Notes under the pieces: model-generated
Databases searched by the model: none
Told to the model about the DNA's origin: nothing
Seen by the model: the letters and a program-made list of their open reading frames with translations, nothing else
Assembly: GCA_900555215.1 (NCBI GenBank)
Contig: USKR01000004.1
Coordinates: forward strand, 1-16,137
Direction: 5' to 3'
DNA: 16,137 bases
Origin: an uncultured Ruminococcus sp.
GTDB lineage: Bacteria; Bacillota; Clostridia; Lachnospirales; Lachnospiraceae
Shown here: positions 1 through 7,690 of the stretch, one piece after another
Numbering within the stretch: position 1 is the stretch's first letter
Layout: the number at the start of each line of letters is the position of its first letter
Made by a program: the position numbers and the translations under genes

Positions 1-21
1 GGGAGAGTGTACAGTCACCGC

Positions 22-66
22 TTGTCGTACTGAAGTTAAAAGTACGAAAAGGAGGCGACTTTTTTT
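22..66 (+). promoter_or_regulatory. rpsJ leader hairpin and ribosome site (5' truncated)
   Basis: TCGTAC at 25-30 pairs with GTACGA at 42-47 around an 11-base loop. The hairpin abuts the Shine-Dalgarno AGGAGG at 50-55, and a run of seven T (60-66) touches the rpsJ ATG. A second pairing is possible: AAAAG 47-51 with CTTTT 59-63 would enclose part of the ribosome site, and GTCG 24-27 with CGAC 56-59 would place a stem directly before the T run, as in a terminator. In several bacteria this leader is the target of L4 autoregulation; that role here is inference. No promoter is seen in the 66 bases, so it probably lies upstream of the window. Confidence 0.4.
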
Positions 67-384
67 ATGGCAAGTCAAGTAATGAGAATCACACTGAAAG
101 CGTATGATCATCAGCTCGTTGATGCATCCGCAAAGAAAATCATCGAAACTGTAAAAAAGAACGGTTCACAGGTGAGCGGACCGGTGCCGCTGCCGACTAA
201 GAAAGAGGTAGTGACAATCCTGAGAGCAGTACACAAGTACAAATACTCCAGAGAGCAGTTCGAGCAGAGAACTCATAAAAGACTGATCGATATCATCACG
301 CCGACACAGAAGACTGTGGATGCGCTTTCCAGACTGGAAATGCCTGCAGGTGTGTACATTGATATCAAAATGAAAAACAAATAA
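67..384 (+). CDS. rpsJ: 30S ribosomal protein S10
   Basis: S10 of the 30S head, also NusE, the partner of NusB/NusG in transcription antitermination. The 105-residue protein has the family's usual length. It opens with [19 protein letters not shown], carries the GPVPLPTKK loop near residues 38-46 and the [13 protein letters not shown] stretch, and ends in VYIDIKM, all diagnostic of S10. The ATG follows AGGAGG with an 11-base spacer made largely of T. It is the first gene of the block, as in other S10 operons, and is followed by a 68-base structured gap before rplC. Nothing is truncated. Identification is secure. Confidence 0.98.
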   Translation: MASQVMRITLKAYDHQLVDASAKKIIETVKKNGSQVSGPVPLPTKKEVVTILRAVHKYKYSREQFEQRTHKRLIDIITPTQKTVDALSRLEMPAGVYIDIKMKNK

Positions 385-431
385 ACAGTAACGTCCTAAC
401 ATTTAGGATGAGCGCATAAGCGTTCCGCTGT
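385..431 (+). promoter_or_regulatory. Branched hairpin between rpsJ and rplC
   Basis: Directly after the rpsJ stop, ACAG 385-388 pairs with CTGT 428-431 and AACG 390-393 with CGTT 421-424. Inside these, TCCTAA 394-399 pairs with TTAGGA 403-408 over a CAT loop, and a short CGC/GCG stem lies at about 413-420. The strand has no T run, so it is not a standard terminator. The rplC ribosome site (AGGAGG, about 440-445) lies just outside. Function unknown; a processing or translational control element is plausible. Confidence 0.45.
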
Positions 432-452
432 AAATCACAGGAGGTAATCATA

Positions 453-1136
453 ATGAAGAAAGCTATCTTAGCTACAAAAGTTGGTATGACTCAGATCTTC
501 AACAACGAAGACGGAAGTCTGATCCCGGTAACAGTCCTTCAGGCTGGCCCGTGTGTGGTAACACAGGTGAAGACAGTTGAGAACGACGGCTACAAAGCTG
601 TACAGGTCGGATTCGTTGACAAGAAAGAGAAGATCGTCACAAAAGACAACAGCGGCAAAAAAGCGATCGCACACAGAAACGGTGTGACAAAAGCTGAAAA
701 AGGCCACTTTGACAAAGCAGGCGTATCCGGAAAGAGATACGTAAAAGAGTTCAGATTTGACAATGCAGAGGAATATGCTCTGGCACAGGAAATCAAGGCT
801 GACATCTTTGCTGTGGGAGACCACATCGATGCGACGGCAATCTCCAAAGGTAAAGGATTCCAGGGTGCGATCAAGCGCCACGGACAGAGCAGAGGACCTA
901 TGACACACGGTTCCAAGTTCCATCGTCATGCCGGTTCCAACGGTGCTGCATCTGATCCGAGCAAGGTATTCAAAGGCAAGAAGATGCCTGGACAGATGGG
1001 TAACAAGCAGATCACAGTTCAGAATCTCGAGGTCGTAAGAGTTGACGCTGAGAACAACCTGCTCCTCATCAAGGGTTCTGTTCCGGGACCGAAGAAATGC
1101 CTCGTAACGATCAAAGAATCCGTTAAGGGCTGCTAG
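453..1136 (+). CDS. rplC: 50S ribosomal protein L3
   Basis: L3 is an early assembly protein that reaches the peptidyl-transferase centre. The 227-residue product starts [16 protein letters not shown], the classic L3 N-terminus, and carries the central loop with [20 protein letters not shown] and MPGQMGN, followed by [11 protein letters not shown]. Its length is slightly above the usual 205-210; the extra residues lie in the first half (about 60-115), before the conserved loop. AGGAGG precedes the ATG by about 7 bases. It sits between rpsJ and rplD in the standard order. The loop residues that contact the peptidyl-transferase centre look ordinary. Confidence 0.98.
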   Translation: MKKAILATKVGMTQIFNNEDGSLIPVTVLQAGPCVVTQVKTVENDGYKAVQVGFVDKKEKIVTKDNSGKKAIAHRNGVTKAEKGHFDKAGVSGKRYVKEFRFDNAEEYALAQEIKADIFAVGDHIDATAISKGKGFQGAIKRHGQSRGPMTHGSKFHRHAGSNGAASDPSKVFKGKKMPGQMGNKQITVQNLEVVRVDAENNLLLIKGSVPGPKKCLVTIKESVKGC

Positions 1137-1165
1137 GCTGACAGTAAGAAAGGAGGAACACACAG

Positions 1166-1786
1166 ATGGCAAAAGTATCTGTTTACAATATCGAAGGTAA
1201 AGAAGTTGATACAATCGAACTGAACGATGCTGTATTTGGTGTTGAAGTAAACGAGCATCTGGTACACATGGCAGTCGTAAATCAGCTTGCAAACAATCGT
1301 CAGGGAACACAGAAAGCTAAGACACGTTCTGAAGTTTCCGGCGGCGGAAGAAAACCGTGGAGACAGAAAGGAACAGGCCACGCAAGACAGGGTTCAACAA
1401 GAGCTCCGCAGTGGACAGGCGGCGGCGTAGTATTCGCTCCGGTTCCGAGAGACTACTCCTTCAAGATGAATAAGAAAGAGAAGAGAGCAGCTCTGAAATC
1501 CGCTCTTACTTCCAGAGTAGAAGAGAACAAGTTTATCGTAGTTGACGAGCTGAAATTTGACGAGATCAAGACAAAGAACTTCCAGAACGTTCTGAACAAC
1601 CTGAACGTGAACAAAGCGCTTGTTGTCCTGGAAGACGGAAATGCAAACGCAGAGATCTCTGCAAAGAACATTCCGGACGTGAAGACAGCCCGCACAAACA
1701 CGATCAACGTATATGACATCCTGAAATACAACACAGTTATCGCAACGAAAGCTGCTGTTGCTGCAATCGAGGAGGTGTACGCATAA
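1166..1786 (+). CDS. rplD: 50S ribosomal protein L4
   Basis: L4 lines the peptide exit tunnel and, in E. coli, also represses the S10 operon. The 206-residue protein has the usual length. The tunnel loop [15 protein letters not shown] (about residues 61-75) is intact, followed by [22 protein letters not shown] and LKSALTSR, both typical. No insertion or deletion is seen in the loop where macrolide-resistance changes occur in other species. AAAGGAGG stands ahead of the ATG. Its TAA overlaps the rplW ATG by one base (TAATG), so the two are probably translationally coupled. Autoregulation is known for the family but not shown here. Confidence 0.98.
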   Translation: MAKVSVYNIEGKEVDTIELNDAVFGVEVNEHLVHMAVVNQLANNRQGTQKAKTRSEVSGGGRKPWRQKGTGHARQGSTRAPQWTGGGVVFAPVPRDYSFKMNKKEKRAALKSALTSRVEENKFIVVDELKFDEIKTKNFQNVLNNLNVNKALVVLEDGNANAEISAKNIPDVKTARTNTINVYDILKYNTVIATKAAVAAIEEVYA

Positions 1787-2085
1787 TGGCAAACATTCAG
1801 TATTATGATGTGATCCTTAAACCGGTCATCACAGAGAAGAGCATGGATCTGATGGCTGACAAGAAATATACATTCCTTGTACACACAGAGGCTACAAAGA
1901 ACCAGATCAAAGAAGCTGTTGAGAAAATGTTCGAGGGAACAAAGGTAAAGAGCGTCAACACCATGAATCTTGACGGAAAGAACAAGAGACGCGGCATGAC
2001 ATTCGGAAAGACAGCTAAGACAAAGAAAGCAATCGTACAGCTTACAGAAGACAGCAAAGATATCGAGATCTTCGAGGGGTTATAA
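1786..2085 (+). CDS. rplW: 50S ribosomal protein L23
   Basis: L23 sits at the tunnel exit and docks trigger factor, SRP and the translocon. At 99 residues it has the normal bacterial length. Diagnostic stretches are [14 protein letters not shown] near the start, a central helix with [11 protein letters not shown], then [12 protein letters not shown] and KKAIVQLTE. The start overlaps the rplD stop by one base, with GAGGAGGTG inside the rplD end as its ribosome site. It is followed by the first copy of the intergenic repeat and a 184-base gap, an unusually long break inside an S10 operon. Confidence 0.98.
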   Translation: MANIQYYDVILKPVITEKSMDLMADKKYTFLVHTEATKNQIKEAVEKMFEGTKVKSVNTMNLDGKNKRRGMTFGKTAKTKKAIVQLTEDSKDIEIFEGL

Positions 2086-2181
2086 GACTTGCCGAAGGCA
2101 AGCGTCAGCGCAGGCTGAGGCTTAGTCGGACCCCGTTCGGGGAGCTTAGCGAGGTCTTTTCGAGCTTAGCGAGCCGAACTG
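2086..2181 (+). repeat. Intergenic structured repeat, copy A (rplW-rplB)
   Basis: Starts at the base after the rplW TAA. Stems read by eye: CTTGCC 2088-2093 with GGCAAG 2097-2102 over GAA; TCAGC 2105-2109 with GCTGA 2114-2118; long-range GTTCGG 2135-2140 with CCGAAC 2174-2179. The core contains two copies of GAGCTTAGCGAG and the short-subtype string GCGAGGTCTTTTCGAGC shared with copy B. Within it AGC and GCT can pair where copy B has GGC and GCC. CCCC-GTTC-GGGG at 2131-2142 is a competing local hairpin. No coding frame fits. Confidence 0.75.
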
Positions 2182-2187
2182 TAAGCC

Positions 2188-2231
2188 GATTGATGCAACT
2201 AAATCAATCATTTTATACGGTGCAATTCCGT
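2188..2231 (+). other. Two hairpins downstream of copy A
   Basis: GATTGAT 2188-2194 pairs perfectly with ATCAATC 2203-2209 over an 8-base loop, followed by only a short T run (2211-2214). ACGG 2217-2220 pairs with CCGT 2228-2231. They lie between the repeat and the rplB ribosome site (AAAGGAGAG, about 2256-2264). A weak terminator or a spacer structure is possible; no gene is seen. Confidence 0.3.
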
Positions 2232-2269
2232 GAAACGAATAATTAGAGCAGACGAAAGGAGAGACAGTA

Positions 2270-3112
2270 ATGGGAATCAAAACATATAACCCATATACAC
2301 CTTCCAGAAGACAGATGACAGGTTCAGATTTCTCTGAGATCACAAAGACAACTCCTGAGAAATCCCTCCTGGATTCCAAGAAGAGAAATGCAGGCCGCAA
2401 CGCACAGGGTAAGATCACTGTAAGACACCGCGGCGGCGGAGCTAAGAAGAAATATAGAATCGTAGACTTCAAGAGAAATAAAGATGGAATTCCGGCAAAG
2501 GTTATCGGTATCGAGTATGATCCGAACAGAAGCGCGAACATCGCACTGATCTGCTATGCAGACGGCGAGAAAGCTTACATCCTTGCCCCGGAAGGACTGA
2601 AAGACGGCATGACAGTTATGAACGGAACAGAGGCAGAGGTAAGAGTAGGAAACTGCCTTCCGCTTTCTGAGATCCCGGTTGGTACTCAGGTACACAACAT
2701 TGAGCTTTATCCGGGAAGAGGCGGACAGCTCGTTCGTTCCGCAGGAAACAGCGCGCAGCTCATGGCGAAAGAAGGAAAATATGCAACACTGAGACTTCCG
2801 TCAGGTGAGATGAGAATGGTTCCGATCATCTGCCGCGCATCTGTTGGTGTGGTAGGAAACGGGGAGCACAACCTGATCAATGTCGGAAAAGCAGGACGTA
2901 AGCGCCACATGGGTATCCGCCCGACAGTGCGTGGTTCTGTTATGAACCCGAATGACCATCCGCACGGTGGTGGTGAAGGTAAGACTGGTATCGGCCGCCC
3001 GGGTCCGTGTACTCCGTGGGGTAAACCGGCACTTGGTCTTAAGACCCGCAAGAAGAAAAAAGCTTCCAACAAGCTGATCGTAAGAAGAAGAGACGGTAAA
3101 GCGATTAAATAA
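2270..3112 (+). CDS. rplB: 50S ribosomal protein L2
   Basis: L2 is a primary 23S binder needed for subunit joining and peptidyl-transferase activity. The 280-residue product shows the full family pattern: [14 protein letters not shown], then the [18 protein letters not shown] segment, an OB-like middle with [13 protein letters not shown], and the C-terminal [13 protein letters not shown] (about 226-238) containing the conserved histidines H230 and H232. The last of these regions contacts the catalytic centre in E. coli. Length is normal. The start follows AAAGGAGAG. It is separated from rplW by the repeat and two hairpins, so its expression could be tuned separately from the first four genes. 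Confidence 0.98.
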   Translation: MGIKTYNPYTPSRRQMTGSDFSEITKTTPEKSLLDSKKRNAGRNAQGKITVRHRGGGAKKKYRIVDFKRNKDGIPAKVIGIEYDPNRSANIALICYADGEKAYILAPEGLKDGMTVMNGTEAEVRVGNCLPLSEIPVGTQVHNIELYPGRGGQLVRSAGNSAQLMAKEGKYATLRLPSGEMRMVPIICRASVGVVGNGEHNLINVGKAGRKRHMGIRPTVRGSVMNPNDHPHGGGEGKTGIGRPGPCTPWGKPALGLKTRKKKKASNKLIVRRRDGKAIK

Positions 3113-3138
3113 TCAGATTCACAAGGAGGTTAGAACCT

Positions 3139-3420
3139 ATGGCTCGCTCACTTAAAAAAGGACCATTTGCAGACGCTCACTTACTGAAAAAAGTAGACGC
3201 TATGAATGCATCTGGCGATAAATCAGTTATTAAGACTTGGTCACGCCGTTCTACAATCTTCCCGTCATTTGTCGGCCACACATTTGCCGTACATGACGGA
3301 AGAAGACATGTGCCGGTATATGTTACAGAGGACATGGTAGGACACAAACTCGGTGAGTTCGTTGCGACAAGAACTTACAGAGGTCACGGTAAAGACGAGA
3401 AGAAGTCAAAAGTAAGATAA
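3139..3420 (+). CDS. rpsS: 30S ribosomal protein S19
   Basis: S19 forms a pair with S13 in the 30S head near the A site. The 93-residue sequence starts [19 protein letters not shown] and carries [19 protein letters not shown] and [23 protein letters not shown], all diagnostic. Length is normal. AAGGAGG precedes the ATG by about 10 bases. It lies 26 bases after rplB and 31 before rplV, ordinary operon spacing. Confidence 0.98.
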   Translation: MARSLKKGPFADAHLLKKVDAMNASGDKSVIKTWSRRSTIFPSFVGHTFAVHDGRRHVPVYVTEDMVGHKLGEFVATRTYRGHGKDEKKSKVR

Positions 3421-3451
3421 GATTCATATATTTCGAAAGGAGGGTTCATCC

Positions 3452-3838
3452 ATGGCAAAAGGACATAGATCCCAGATCAAGAGAGAGAGAAACGAGCAGA
3501 GAGATACAAGACCTTCAGCCAAGATCTCTTACGCAAGAGTATCTGTTCAGAAGGCGTGCTACGTTCTTGATGCCATCAGAGGTAAGGATGTAACAACAGC
3601 ACTCGGAATCCTGGCATACAATCCGAGATATGCTTCAACAGTGATAGAGAAACTTCTTAAGTCAGCGATCGCAAACGCTGAGAACAACAACGGTATGAGC
3701 GCAGACAACCTGTACATCGAGGAGTGCTACGCAAACAAAGGACCGACAATGAAGAGAATCAGACCGAGGGCACAGGGCAGGGCTTACAGGATCGAGAAGA
3801 GAATGAGCCACATCACAATCGTGCTGAATGAAAGATAG
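3452..3838 (+). CDS. rplV: 50S ribosomal protein L22
   Basis: L22 spans the large subunit and its beta-hairpin lines the exit tunnel with L4. The core runs from ISYARVSVQKACYVLDAIRGK through AIANAENN to the hairpin with GPTMKRIRPRAQGRAYRI and the final HITIVL strand. The 128-residue protein is longer than the usual 110 because of a basic N-terminal extension of about 22 residues (KGHRSQIKRERNEQRD). The start is well supported by AAAGGAGGG, so the extension is probably real. I recall similar extensions in other Clostridia but cannot check. The hairpin has no resistance-type indel. Confidence 0.97.
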   Translation: MAKGHRSQIKRERNEQRDTRPSAKISYARVSVQKACYVLDAIRGKDVTTALGILAYNPRYASTVIEKLLKSAIANAENNNGMSADNLYIEECYANKGPTMKRIRPRAQGRAYRIEKRMSHITIVLNER

Positions 3839-3847
3839 GAGGGCATT

Positions 3848-4504
3848 ATGGGACAGAAAGTTAATCCTCATGGCTTGAGAGTCGGCGTTATCAAAGACTG
3901 GGATTCCAAATGGTACGCAGAGAAAGATTTCGCTGACAACCTTGTTGAAGACCACGAGATCAGAACATTTTTAAAGAAGAGATTATACAGCGCAGGAATC
4001 TCCAGGATCGAGATCGAGAGAGCTTCCGACCGCGTAAAGATCGTTGTATATACAGCTAAGCCGGGTGTTGTGATCGGCAAGGGCGGTTCCGAGATCGAGA
4101 AGGTGAAAAAAGAGCTCGCTAAGTTTACAGACAAGAAGCTCATCGTTGACATCAAAGAGATCAAGAGACCGGACAAGGACGCGCAGCTCGTAGCTGAGAA
4201 CATTGCCCAGCAGCTTGAGAACCGTATCTCCTTCAGACGTGCCATGAAGTCCTGCATGTCAAGAACAATGAAGGCAGGCGCGCTTGGAGTGAAGACATCC
4301 GTATCCGGACGTCTCGGCGGTGCTGATATGGCTCGTACTGAGTTTTACAGCGAGGGAACGATCCCGCTGCAGACACTCAGAGCTGACATTGATTATGGAT
4401 TCGCAGAAGCTGACACAACTTACGGAAAAGTCGGTGTAAAGGTTTGGATTTACAAAGGCGAGGTTCTTCCGACTAAAGCAGATAAGGAAGGGAGCGATAA
4501 ATAA
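3848..4504 (+). CDS. rpsC: 30S ribosomal protein S3
   Basis: S3 forms part of the mRNA entry channel and its helicase. The 218-residue product starts [13 protein letters not shown] and has the type II KH domain with the GxxG loop in [17 protein letters not shown] (about 74-90). The C-terminal domain includes [13 protein letters not shown] [31 protein letters not shown] and [10 protein letters not shown]. Length is typical. The ATG follows AGGAGGG by about 6 bases, just after the rplV stop. Its TAA overlaps the rplP ATG by one base, indicating coupled translation. Confidence 0.98.
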   Translation: MGQKVNPHGLRVGVIKDWDSKWYAEKDFADNLVEDHEIRTFLKKRLYSAGISRIEIERASDRVKIVVYTAKPGVVIGKGGSEIEKVKKELAKFTDKKLIVDIKEIKRPDKDAQLVAENIAQQLENRISFRRAMKSCMSRTMKAGALGVKTSVSGRLGGADMARTEFYSEGTIPLQTLRADIDYGFAEADTTYGKVGVKVWIYKGEVLPTKADKEGSDK

Positions 4505-4941
4505 TGTTAATGCCAAAAAGAGTAAAACGTCGTAAACAGTTCCGTGGTACCATGAAAGGTAAAGCTCTCAGAGGTAACACGATCGCATATGGTGAGTACG
4601 GTATCGTTGCAACAGAGCCGTGCTGGATCCGTTCAAACCAGATCGAGGCAGCCCGTGTTGCCATGACACGTTACATTAAGCGTGGCGGTAAGGTTTGGAT
4701 CAAAATCTTCCCGGATAAGCCGATCACAGCTAAGCCGGCTGAGACCCGTATGGGTAGCGGTAAAGGTACGGTTGAATACTGGGCAGCAGTAGTAAAACCG
4801 GGCCGTGTAATGTTTGAAATTGCAGGAGTACCAGAGGAAATCGCTAGAGAGGCACTTCGACTTGCAATGCATAAGTTACCTTGCAAATGCAAAATTGTTT
4901 CTCGCGCAGACTTAGAAGGCGGTGATAACAGTGAAAACTAA
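4504..4941 (+). CDS. rplP: 50S ribosomal protein L16
   Basis: L16 helps place A-site tRNA and is the binding neighbour of several antibiotics. The 145-residue product reads [15 protein letters not shown] at the N-terminus, then [24 protein letters not shown] in pieces, [22 protein letters not shown], and [21 protein letters not shown]. The first ATG (4504) overlaps the rpsC stop and gives the usual MLxPKR start; the internal ATG at 4510 is the other candidate. AAGGGAG lies about 10 bases upstream. The C-terminus overlaps rpmC by 11 bases. Confidence 0.97.
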   Translation: MLMPKRVKRRKQFRGTMKGKALRGNTIAYGEYGIVATEPCWIRSNQIEAARVAMTRYIKRGGKVWIKIFPDKPITAKPAETRMGSGKGTVEYWAAVVKPGRVMFEIAGVPEEIAREALRLAMHKLPCKCKIVSRADLEGGDNSEN

Positions 4942-5131
4942 TACATTTGTAAAAGATTTAAGAGGAAAATCCGTAGAGGAATTAAACCAGGAATTAGTAG
5001 CTGCTAAGAAGGAACTCTTCAACTTAAGGTTCCAGAATGCCACAAACCAGTTGGACAACACAAGCAGGATCAAGGAAGTAAGGAAGAATATCGCGCGTAT
5101 CCAGACTCTGATCACAGAGGCTGGCCGATAA
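4931..5131 (+). CDS. rpmC: 50S ribosomal protein L29 (GTG start)
   Basis: L29 lies beside L23 at the tunnel exit. The frame is open from a GTG at 4922, but AAGGCGGTGAT, a near-perfect Shine-Dalgarno, occupies 4917-4927. The GTG at 4931 is therefore the likely start, giving 66 residues. The sequence [19 protein letters not shown] then begins as L29 should, followed by the helix with [32 protein letters not shown]. The first 11 bases overlap the end of rplP. The stop TAA is followed immediately by repeat copy B. Confidence 0.95.
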   Translation: MKTNTFVKDLRGKSVEELNQELVAAKKELFNLRFQNATNQLDNTSRIKEVRKNIARIQTLITEAGR

Positions 5132-5236
5132 GCCGAAAGCAACTTAAAGAATCCAAGCCGAAGGCGCAGGATGAGTTTAGTGCGAGGCTGTTCTTTGAGA
5201 TTGGCGAGGTATTTTCGAGCCTAGCGAAAAGAACTT
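5132..5236 (+). repeat. Intergenic structured repeat, copy B (rpmC-rpsQ)
   Basis: Begins at the base after the rpmC TAA with GCCGAAAGC and CTTAA. Stem 1: ATCC 5151-5154 pairs with GGAT 5169-5172, an AA/GCA internal loop follows, then GCC 5157-5159 with GGC 5163-5165 over GAA. Then comes GAGTTTAGTGCGAGG. Long-range GTTCTTT 5190-5196 pairs with AAAGAAC 5228-5234. Inside, the short-subtype string GCGAGGTATTTTCGAGC has GGC/GCC flanking stems. Same orientation as the other four copies. Confidence 0.8.
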
Positions 5237-5273
5237 CATTAACTTCCATAAAATGATTGAAAGGAGAAGAAAA

Positions 5274-5531
5274 GTGGAAGAGAGAAATCTTAGAAAAACC
5301 CGTGTGGGCAAGGTTGTCAGCGACAAGATGGACAAAACGATCGTTGTTGCAGTTGAGGACCATGTAAAGCACCCGCTTTATAAGAAGATCGTTAAGAGAA
5401 CTTACAAACTGAAAGCTCATGACGAGCAGAATGAGTGTAAGATCGGAGATACAGTAAAAGTTATGGAAACAAGGCCGCTGTCCAAGGACAAGAGATGGAG
5501 ACTTGTGGAAATCATGGAGAAAGCGAAATAA
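5274..5531 (+). CDS. rpsQ: 30S ribosomal protein S17 (GTG start)
   Basis: S17 is a primary 16S rRNA binder with an OB fold. The frame opens at ATG 5253, but AAAGGAGAAG lies at 5260-5269, inside that extension and correctly spaced for the GTG at 5274. From there the protein is 85 residues, the family norm, beginning with [24 protein letters not shown]. Later motifs are [36 protein letters not shown] and RWRLVEI, all typical. The gap before it holds repeat copy B. Confidence 0.96.
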   Translation: MEERNLRKTRVGKVVSDKMDKTIVVAVEDHVKHPLYKKIVKRTYKLKAHDEQNECKIGDTVKVMETRPLSKDKRWRLVEIMEKAK

Positions 5532-5553
5532 TTTTTGAAGGAGGTTTACCTGC

Positions 5554-5922
5554 ATGATACAGCAAGAAAGCAGACTGAAAGTAGCAGACAACACAGGCGC
5601 GAAAGAGCTGCTGTGCATCCGTGTGCTTGGCGGTTCTACGAGAAGATATGCGAGCATCGGCGACGTGATCGTTGCGACTGTTAAAGATGCAACACCAGGC
5701 GGCGTTGTGAAAAAAGGAGATGTAGTGAAAGCCGTAGTTGTCCGTTCTGTAAAGGGTGCGCGCCGTAAAGACGGTTCCTATATCAGATTCGATGAAAATG
5801 CTGCTGTTATTATAAAAGACGATTTGAACCCGCGTGGAACACGTATTTTTGGACCAGTAGCACGTGAGCTCAGAGAGAAACATTTTATGAAGATCGTTTC
5901 CCTGGCTCCGGAAGTACTCTAG
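5554..5922 (+). CDS. rplN: 50S ribosomal protein L14
   Basis: L14 forms intersubunit bridges with 16S rRNA and is the docking site of the silencing factor RsfS. At 122 residues it has the exact family length. It starts [19 protein letters not shown], continues with [26 protein letters not shown] in pieces, then [15 protein letters not shown], and ends in [32 protein letters not shown] precedes the ATG by about 8 bases. It opens the spc block, only 22 bases after rpsQ, so the S10 and spc blocks are probably one transcript. Confidence 0.98.
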   Translation: MIQQESRLKVADNTGAKELLCIRVLGGSTRRYASIGDVIVATVKDATPGGVVKKGDVVKAVVVRSVKGARRKDGSYIRFDENAAVIIKDDLNPRGTRIFGPVARELREKHFMKIVSLAPEVL

Positions 5923-5934
5923 GAGGTGCCGAAG

Positions 5935-6246
5935 ATGTCAACAATGAAAATTAAAAGAGGCGACACTGTAAAGGTCATCGCCGGCAAAGATAAAGACAAA
6001 GAAGGCAAGGTAATTGCCGTAAATAAAAAAGACGGTAAAGTCCTGGTTGAAGGCGTCAACATGCTGACAAAGCACACAAAGCCGAGCGCAGCGAACCAGA
6101 ATGGCGGTATCATCCATCAGGAAGGCTACATCGATGCGTCCAACGTAATGTATGTACACAAAGGACAGCCGACAAGAGTAGGCTTTAAGATGGATGGCGA
6201 CAAGAAAGTTCGTTTCGCTAAGAAGACCGGCGAAGTGATCGATTAA
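5935..6246 (+). CDS. rplX: 50S ribosomal protein L24
   Basis: L24 is an assembly-initiator protein with a KOW domain. The longest frame begins at GTG 5926, but that codon is part of the Shine-Dalgarno AGGAGGTG (5921-5928), which overlaps the rplN stop. The ATG at 5935 has the right spacing and gives 103 residues, a normal length. [20 protein letters not shown] is the KOW motif, followed by [14 protein letters not shown] and [16 protein letters not shown], both typical L24. A further ATG at 5944 is the other possibility. Confidence 0.96.
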   Translation: MSTMKIKRGDTVKVIAGKDKDKEGKVIAVNKKDGKVLVEGVNMLTKHTKPSAANQNGGIIHQEGYIDASNVMYVHKGQPTRVGFKMDGDKKVRFAKKTGEVID

Positions 6247-6268
6247 TTGAGGAAGGAGGTCCAGGACT

Positions 6269-6808
6269 TTGAGTAGACTGAAAGAACAGTACCAGAACGA
6301 GATCGTTGATGCAATGATCAAGAAATTTGGATATAAAAACATTATGGAAGTGCCGAAGCTCGACAAGGTTGTGATCAACATGGGCGTCGGCGAGGCAAAG
6401 GAAAACGCAAAGCTTTTAGAGTCTGCGATCGCTGATATGGAGAAGATCGCAGGACAGAAAGCCGTTGTGACCAGAGCAAAGAACTCCGTGGCTAACTTCA
6501 AGATCAGAGAAGGTATGCCGATCGGATGCAAGGTTACACTCAGAGGCGAGAAGATGTATGAGTTCGTTGACCGTCTGATCAACCTTGCGCTTCCGCGTGT
6601 GCGCGACTTCAGAGGCGTGAACCCGAACGCATTTGACGGAAGAGGAAACTATGCACTTGGTATCAAGGAGCAGCTGATTTTCCCTGAGATCGAGTATGAC
6701 AAGATCGACAAAGTCAGAGGTATGGATGTAATCTTCGTTACAACAGCCAAGACTGACGAGGAAGCTCGTGAATTATTGACACAGTTCAATATGCCGTTTG
6801 CAAAGTAA
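6269..6808 (+). CDS. rplE: 50S ribosomal protein L5 (TTG start)
   Basis: L5 binds 5S rRNA and contacts S13 across the subunit interface. The 179-residue protein has the normal length. It starts from a TTG at 6269, which is 8 bases after AAGGAGGT (6253-6260). The N-terminus [12 protein letters not shown], the segment [15 protein letters not shown], the [28 protein letters not shown] run in pieces, and [17 protein letters not shown] are diagnostic. TTG starts are uncommon in ribosomal genes and would lower initiation relative to neighbours unless offset by the strong ribosome site. Confidence 0.97.
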   Translation: MSRLKEQYQNEIVDAMIKKFGYKNIMEVPKLDKVVINMGVGEAKENAKLLESAIADMEKIAGQKAVVTRAKNSVANFKIREGMPIGCKVTLRGEKMYEFVDRLINLALPRVRDFRGVNPNAFDGRGNYALGIKEQLIFPEIEYDKIDKVRGMDVIFVTTAKTDEEARELLTQFNMPFAK

Positions 6809-6820
6809 GGAGGGAAATTC

Positions 6821-7006
6821 ATGGCAAAGACATCAATGAAAATCAAACAGCAGCGTAAGCCGAAATTCTCCACAAGAGAGTACAGCCGCTGCAGAATCTG
6901 CGGACGTCCGCACGCGTATTTGAGAAAATATGGAATCTGCCGTATCTGCTTCCGTGAACTGGCATACAAAGGACAGATCCCCGGTGTTAAGAAAGCAAGT
7001 TGGTAG
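6821..7006 (+). CDS. rpsZ: 30S ribosomal protein S14, zinc-binding type Z
   Basis: Short S14 of the 30S head. The 61-residue product begins [19 protein letters not shown] and has four zinc-ligand cysteines at 24, 27, 40 and 43 (CRICGRP and CRICFRE), ending PGVKKASW. This is the C+ type; bacteria often hold a longer zinc-free copy elsewhere under Zur control, which cannot be seen here. AAGGAGGG precedes the ATG. It is annotated rpsN in some genomes. The TAG stop is directly joined to repeat copy C. Confidence 0.97.
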   Translation: MAKTSMKIKQQRKPKFSTREYSRCRICGRPHAYLRKYGICRICFRELAYKGQIPGVKKASW

Positions 7007-7124
7007 GCCGAAAGCACTTAATGAGTGCAAGCCAAAGGCGCCGCACGAATTTAGTGCGAGGTCGTTCTTTGAGATTAGTGAGGGCAAGCCGCCAGACGCA
7101 GCCCGAGCTTAGCGAAAAGAACTT
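7007..7124 (+). repeat. Intergenic structured repeat, copy C (rpsZ-rpsH)
   Basis: Starts at the base after the rpsZ TAG with GCCGAAAGC. Stem 1: GTGC 7025-7028 with GCAC 7043-7046, internal loop AA/GCC, then GCC 7031-7033 with GGC 7037-7039. Long-range GTTCTTT 7064-7070 pairs with AAAGAAC 7116-7122. In the long-subtype core GGGC 7082-7085 pairs with GCCC 7101-7104. GCACT/AGTGC (7015-7028 area) is a competing pairing. About 76 bases match copy D with 6 differences. Confidence 0.8.
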
Positions 7125-7154
7125 CCATAATCAATTATAGGAGGAATCAAACAC

Positions 7155-7556
7155 ATGACTATGAGCGATCCGATTGCAGATATGCTTACAAGAATCCGTA
7201 ACGCAAACACTGCAAAACATGATACAGTAGATGTACCGGCATCCAAGATGAAAATTGCTATCGCAAACATCCTGCTTGATGAAGGATATATCGCAAAATA
7301 CGACCTTGTAGAAGACGGACACTTCCAGACGATCCACATTACACTGAAGTACGGTGTGGATAAGAATGAGAAAGTTATCTCCGGACTGAAGAGAATTTCC
7401 AAACCGGGTCTGCGTGTTTACGCAAGCACAGAAAATATCCCGAAGGTTCTCGGAGGACTTGGAACAGCGATCCTTTCTACAAACAAAGGCGTTGTAACAG
7501 ATAAAGAGGCAAGAAAGCTCGGCGTAGGCGGAGAGGTACTCTGCTTCGTTTGGTAG
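7155..7556 (+). CDS. rpsH: 30S ribosomal protein S8
   Basis: S8 is a primary 16S binder and, in E. coli, the repressor of the spc operon. The 133-residue product has the usual length. It begins [18 protein letters not shown], carries KLKIA-like [30 protein letters not shown] and the C-terminal [26 protein letters not shown] in pieces, the RNA-binding core of S8. ATG 7155 is preferred over 7161 because AGGAGG ends 10 bases before it. Uniquely here, copies C and D of the repeat flank the gene on both sides. Confidence 0.98.
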   Translation: MTMSDPIADMLTRIRNANTAKHDTVDVPASKMKIAIANILLDEGYIAKYDLVEDGHFQTIHITLKYGVDKNEKVISGLKRISKPGLRVYASTENIPKVLGGLGTAILSTNKGVVTDKEARKLGVGGEVLCFVW

Positions 7557-7675
7557 GCCGAAAGCAGCTTAATGAACCGGAGCTGAAAGCGAACGGTGAA
7601 TTTAGCGCGAGGTCGTTCTTTGAGATTAGCAAGGGCAAGCCAACAGGCGCAGCCCGAGCTTAGCGAAAAGAACTC
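7557..7675 (+). repeat. Intergenic structured repeat, copy D (rpsH-rplF)
   Basis: Begins at the base after the rpsH TAG with GCCGAAAGC. Stem 1: ACCG 7576-7579 with CGGT 7594-7597, internal loop GA/GAA, then GCT 7582-7584 with AGC 7588-7590 over GAA. Long-range GTTCTTT 7615-7621 pairs with AAAGAAC 7667-7673. Core: GGGC 7633-7636 with GCCC 7652-7655, enclosing GCC 7639-7641 with GGC 7646-7648. This is the clearest copy of the long subtype. Confidence 0.82.
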
Positions 7676-7690
7676 CCTTGTAAAAACCTC

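Noticed and set aside
468..1310. Long minus-strand frame of 280 codons across rplC
   Set aside because: It is a shadow of rplC and rplD, rich in Cys, Phe and Leu, with no ribosome site or recognisable motif. The same applies to the other minus-strand frames.
2190..2219. Possible promoter TTGATG with TATACG 18 bases downstream, before rplB
   Set aside because: Only about four of six matches in each box, and the -35 lies inside a perfect hairpin. Too weak beside the promoter at 12678.
6930..7112. 60-codon + frame running through the end of rpsZ into repeat copy C
   Set aside because: It overlaps rpsZ out of frame, and the repeat is explained by paired stems; other copies do not keep the frame open in a like manner.
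7064..7122. Terminal inverted repeats of an insertion sequence (GTTCTTT/AAAGAAC)
   Set aside because: No transposase, no clear target duplication, and the arms change together between copies, which fits an RNA stem better. A non-autonomous mobile origin stays possible.
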